From Dendrolimus kikuchii (Eukaryota; Arthropoda; Insecta; Lepidoptera; Lasiocampidae), in contig CM034390.1 of assembly GCA_019925095.2 (NCBI GenBank), forward strand, positions 3,583,501 through 3,647,500: a DNA stretch of 64,000 nt. The letters are read 5' to 3'. The notes beneath the pieces were generated by a model. The model saw only the letters and a program-made list of their open reading frames with translations, was not told the origin of the DNA and made no database searches. This document shows positions 61,740 to 64,000 of the stretch, in pieces (within the stretch, counting starts at the first letter, position 1; each line of letters starts with the position of its first letter). A program made the position numbers and the translations under genes.

Positions 61740-62235
61740 GAAGAAGCATTCAATAAGAAATCTTAAATTGAACACTCCTGCGCATAACTCAACTTTTTAC
61801 AACAATTCTCTTACTGTTAAGGCTATACACAGCTCTGGAACGCGCTTCCTGTTACCATCAGACAAGCAAAATCGCTAGCGATATTTAAAACTATGATCAA
61901 AAAATACTACCTGTCGTTGGAATACGATATTTAAATTCACTTATAAACATTTATATATCTTGTAGATATGTATTTGTATGGTATGTATATTAAGTATATA
62001 TCTATGTAATATATAAGATTTCTGCATATATCATTTATTATTAAAATGTAAGTAGTTTGTACTATATGTTACGTATACCACCATCGCCATTATCATCTCA
62101 ATTCATTCCTGGGGTTGTCTGGAAGAGATCGCTTTTTAGCGATAAGACCGCCCTTTGTACATGACTAGATATAATTTTAGTCTTTAAGTTCATGTTTATA
62201 TTGATGTACAATAAAGAGTTATCTATCTATCTATT
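61740..62235 (+). mobile_element. CR1-like LINE 3' end with (TATC)n tail
   Basis: Last codons of the ORF, a ~300-bp UTR containing GGGGTTGTCTGGAAGAGATC and the ATCGCT-TTTT-AGCGAT stem-loop, then TGTACAATAAAGAGTTATC and (TATC)n. The reference copy for the family in this window. Confidence 0.8.
61821..61934 (+). pseudogene. CR1-like ORF2 C terminus
   Basis: 37 codons ending in TAA: LWNALPVTIRQAKSLAIFK, then MIKKYYLSLEYDI. The LWNxLPxxIR...FK pattern is the usual end of CR1/L2/Jockey-type ORF2. A stop immediately upstream shows frame loss. Confidence 0.75.
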
Positions 62236-62604
62236 TTATTTCTTTTACAGAAACATACAATTTGTTATTTACTTCACCGATTCTGCAAGAATAATGTCCA
62301 GAAACACCAAATCGTTCTTGAGTAAACAAAGTTATCTAAACCCATTAAGCGCAAAAGATTATAATAATCTTGATTTTTGTTCTATTTTTAAGAGTTCTAA
62401 TGTGTTTAGTTAAATGTCGTCGTTTGCATATTTTACAAATCGAGTTTTAATTCTAGAAACATCTCCCGGACTGAGATAACTAATAATATTCAAAAACAGC
62501 GATAACTTTACCGGTATTATAATCACTTTTCATGGGGGTAACTTAAGGTCATTATTTTATTTATCATCTACACCAGCAATAGGTAGAATATAATATACAT
62601 AGTA
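62236..62604. other. Nothing recognised
   Basis: A 73-codon frame at 62192-62413 overlaps the microsatellite and has no motif. Confidence 0.4.
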
Positions 62605-62681
62605 GATAATAAAACTATATTTTAATGGGTTTTTTTTTATTATTAACAACTCTACGGACTCGAGTTCCGTACCCTTTTTTA

Positions 62682-63139
62682 ACCGACTTCATCTTTTCTT
62701 TCTTTTTTTTATGTATGTTCACCGATTACTCCGAGATTTATGATCCGATTTACGTGGTTCCTTTTTTGTTCGACGCGAAATAGTTGCCATTTGGTCCCCT
62801 AAAAATGTAACATAGTTTGGCTCAGTAGTTTTCATTTTACGAACATTTTTTTGTTCCCGTTTCTTGGGACCTATATTTTTTAAGGAGCGCGGCACCTTTC
62901 GTAGGTCTACCCATACATAGCTAGACACTAAAAAGTAACAAAAAAATAAAAAAAAAACTTCGTTTAAAAAAGCCGACTTCACAAACTAGAAAACTAAAAA
63001 GTATAAAATAACTTATTTCTAAAGCTATTATTATTAATATATATTATCTAAAACATCTTGAAGTCGGTGCAAAGTAAAACATAAAAATTACTAAGCACCG
63101 ACTTTAAGATGTTTTAGATAATATATATGAATAATAATT
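62682..63139 (+). mobile_element. GAAGTCGGTT-type hairpin element, copy 2
   Basis: AACCGACTTCATCTTTTC to TGAATAATAAT, inserted in family D after TTTTTTA; TTA or TA is repeated at the other junction. Includes the 34-bp hairpin. An 87-codon minus frame (62719-62982) is Lys/Arg-rich and not conserved in copy 1 or at 30190. Confidence 0.72.
63037..63128. repeat. 34-bp near-perfect hairpin
   Basis: Arms 63037-63070 and 63095-63128 pair at 33 of 34 positions; core AAAACATCTTGAAGTCGGTG; loop of 24 bases with AAAGTAAAACATAAA, also present in the 38208 hairpin loop. Confidence 0.95.
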
Positions 63140-63398
63140 ACAACTTAATTTCTAGATTTAATTTTTTGAATTTAACACGCTTATTAGTTATTTTCGTTCT
63201 TGTTTGTGACATTAATTTATAGATATTTGTGTGGAGATGTATGTATCTTACGAATAACTTATTATATTAAATTATTCTAGTTTTAACACTAAACTTATAC
63301 TAATGTAGAGTGTATCTGTTAGTGCGCGTTGGTGTGAGTATGTGTATAAGTTTTGTTGTTAGTTGTGTGTTTTAACGGTTTTAAGCGCGGTATTTTTT

Positions 63399-63730
63399 TT
63401 ATTTTTACAAACTTTTATTTAACTTGCAATGGATGTACCTATGTACTTATATGTATGTAAGTTCGAGTGGAATCTTGCAAGTTAAATTTGACCAACTTCC
63501 CGGTTTCCGATTGAGCTGAAATTTTGCACGCATATGTATATCGCGTGATAATGAAATAATATGGTACCATGGAGCTGATCTGATGATGGAGTCGGAAGGT
63601 GGCCATAGGAACTCCTGTATTAAACAAGATAAACCCGTCGTGTTTGGGCTCATTTTACTTGTCTTGGCTAGCACTTTGCTGCTACATAATATCCAGGATC
63701 TCAAAAGCTTGTATTTAAAAAAGCTTATTA
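63399..63730. mobile_element. Family F repeat inside Penelope-like copy
   Basis: CAAGTTAAATTTGACCAACT, CCCGGTTTCCGATTGAGCTG, GTACCATGGAGCTGATCTGA to CTCAAAAGCTTGTATTTAAA; about 90% similar by eye to 50960-51205. Confidence 0.7.
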
Positions 63731-64000
63731 TTATTCCGACGTTTCGGTCACTTTTCAGTAGCCGTGATCATGGAAGATAAAGATGTCAAGTGTCAATGAG
63801 TATTGTTAAAGTTTTATTTAGGCTACCACCAACTTGTTAATTTTAATTTTGTTTATGGTTATTATTTACTCTATGGGAGCCTAATTTAATTTACCACCGC
63901 TTCGCCAACATGTTGTGGCTTGAAGAGAAGTAGCAGCGCAAGAAACTTTTCAGCAAACATGATTAGCTCTAATAATCTTATATAATATTAATATGGGTGG

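Larger units (their letters stand above)
62633..63369 (-). mobile_element. Family D retroposon split by hairpin element
   Basis: Poly-T, ATTATTAACAACTCTACGGA and CTCGAGTTCCGTACCC on the left; TACAACTTAATTTCTAGATT through TAGTGCGCGTTGGTG on the right, collinear with 58061-58490 once 62682-63139 is removed. Confidence 0.75.
62605..64000 (-). mobile_element. Penelope-like copy, multiply interrupted, runs off the window
   Basis: Pieces: 62605-62632 (AATAAAACTATATTTTAATG), 63370-63398 (TTTTAACGGTTTTAAGCGCG) and 63731-64000 (CCGACGTTTCGGTCACTTTT to ATATTAATATGGGTGG). Between them sit family D (62633-63369) and family F (63399-63730). The D flanks TTTTAATGGGTTTT and TTTTAACGGTTTTA are near-identical, as expected of a target duplication. 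Confidence 0.75.

Noticed and set aside
1..64000. A host gene, secondary-metabolite cluster, immunity system or other novel operon-like system
   Set aside because: No frame outside mobile elements has a recognisable domain, and no exon chain with splice sites could be assembled. The window is repeat-dominated intergenic or heterochromatic DNA.

Overview
The window reads as a transposon graveyard from an insect genome, most likely a butterfly or moth. The base composition is AT-rich and every coding stretch I can recognise belongs to a mobile element. Several repeats match types I know from Lepidoptera: RTE-like endonuclease/reverse-transcriptase tails ending in an ATGT microsatellite, CR1-like 3' ends with a GGTTGTCTGGAAGAGATCGC motif, and A|TC...CTAG|T Helitron-like elements. 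The species is an inference from repeat style only. I found no host gene, no functional tRNA or rRNA gene and no CRISPR array.

Layout: 1-9 kb holds an inverted-repeat element, small LINE/SINE scraps, a Helitron-like copy and a decayed hAT transposon (8.1-8.6 kb), separated by long featureless AT-rich DNA. At 9-17 kb are a Jockey-like LINE with a 227-bp triplication inside its reverse transcriptase, a tRNA-type SINE, a solo LTR, RTE copies and two large Helitron-like elements. At 17-24 kb are the longest RTE fragment, several inverted-repeat elements, a probable restriction-like-endonuclease retrotransposon fragment and the tail of another LINE. At 24-37 kb are a Penelope-like element, LTRs, tRNA SINEs and a Helitron-like copy inserted in another Helitron-like copy. 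At 37-50 kb are hAT-type and hairpin elements, more LTRs, a second RTE-type reverse transcriptase and further Penelope-like copies. At 50-64 kb the same families recur in deep nests.

There is no gene network here. The strength of the window is its insertion archaeology: about ten RTE insertions have clear 10-15-bp target duplications. Members of one LTR family (seven, none paired, no internal sequence nearby) show 4-bp duplications in three cases. One Helitron-like element has an in-window empty-site relative confirming precise A|T insertion without duplication. At the right edge a Penelope-like copy contains a D retroposon (itself containing a hairpin element) and a separate F repeat. Family letters (C, D, F, H, J, L, M, P, T, V) are labels I use here for repeats I could not name with certainty.
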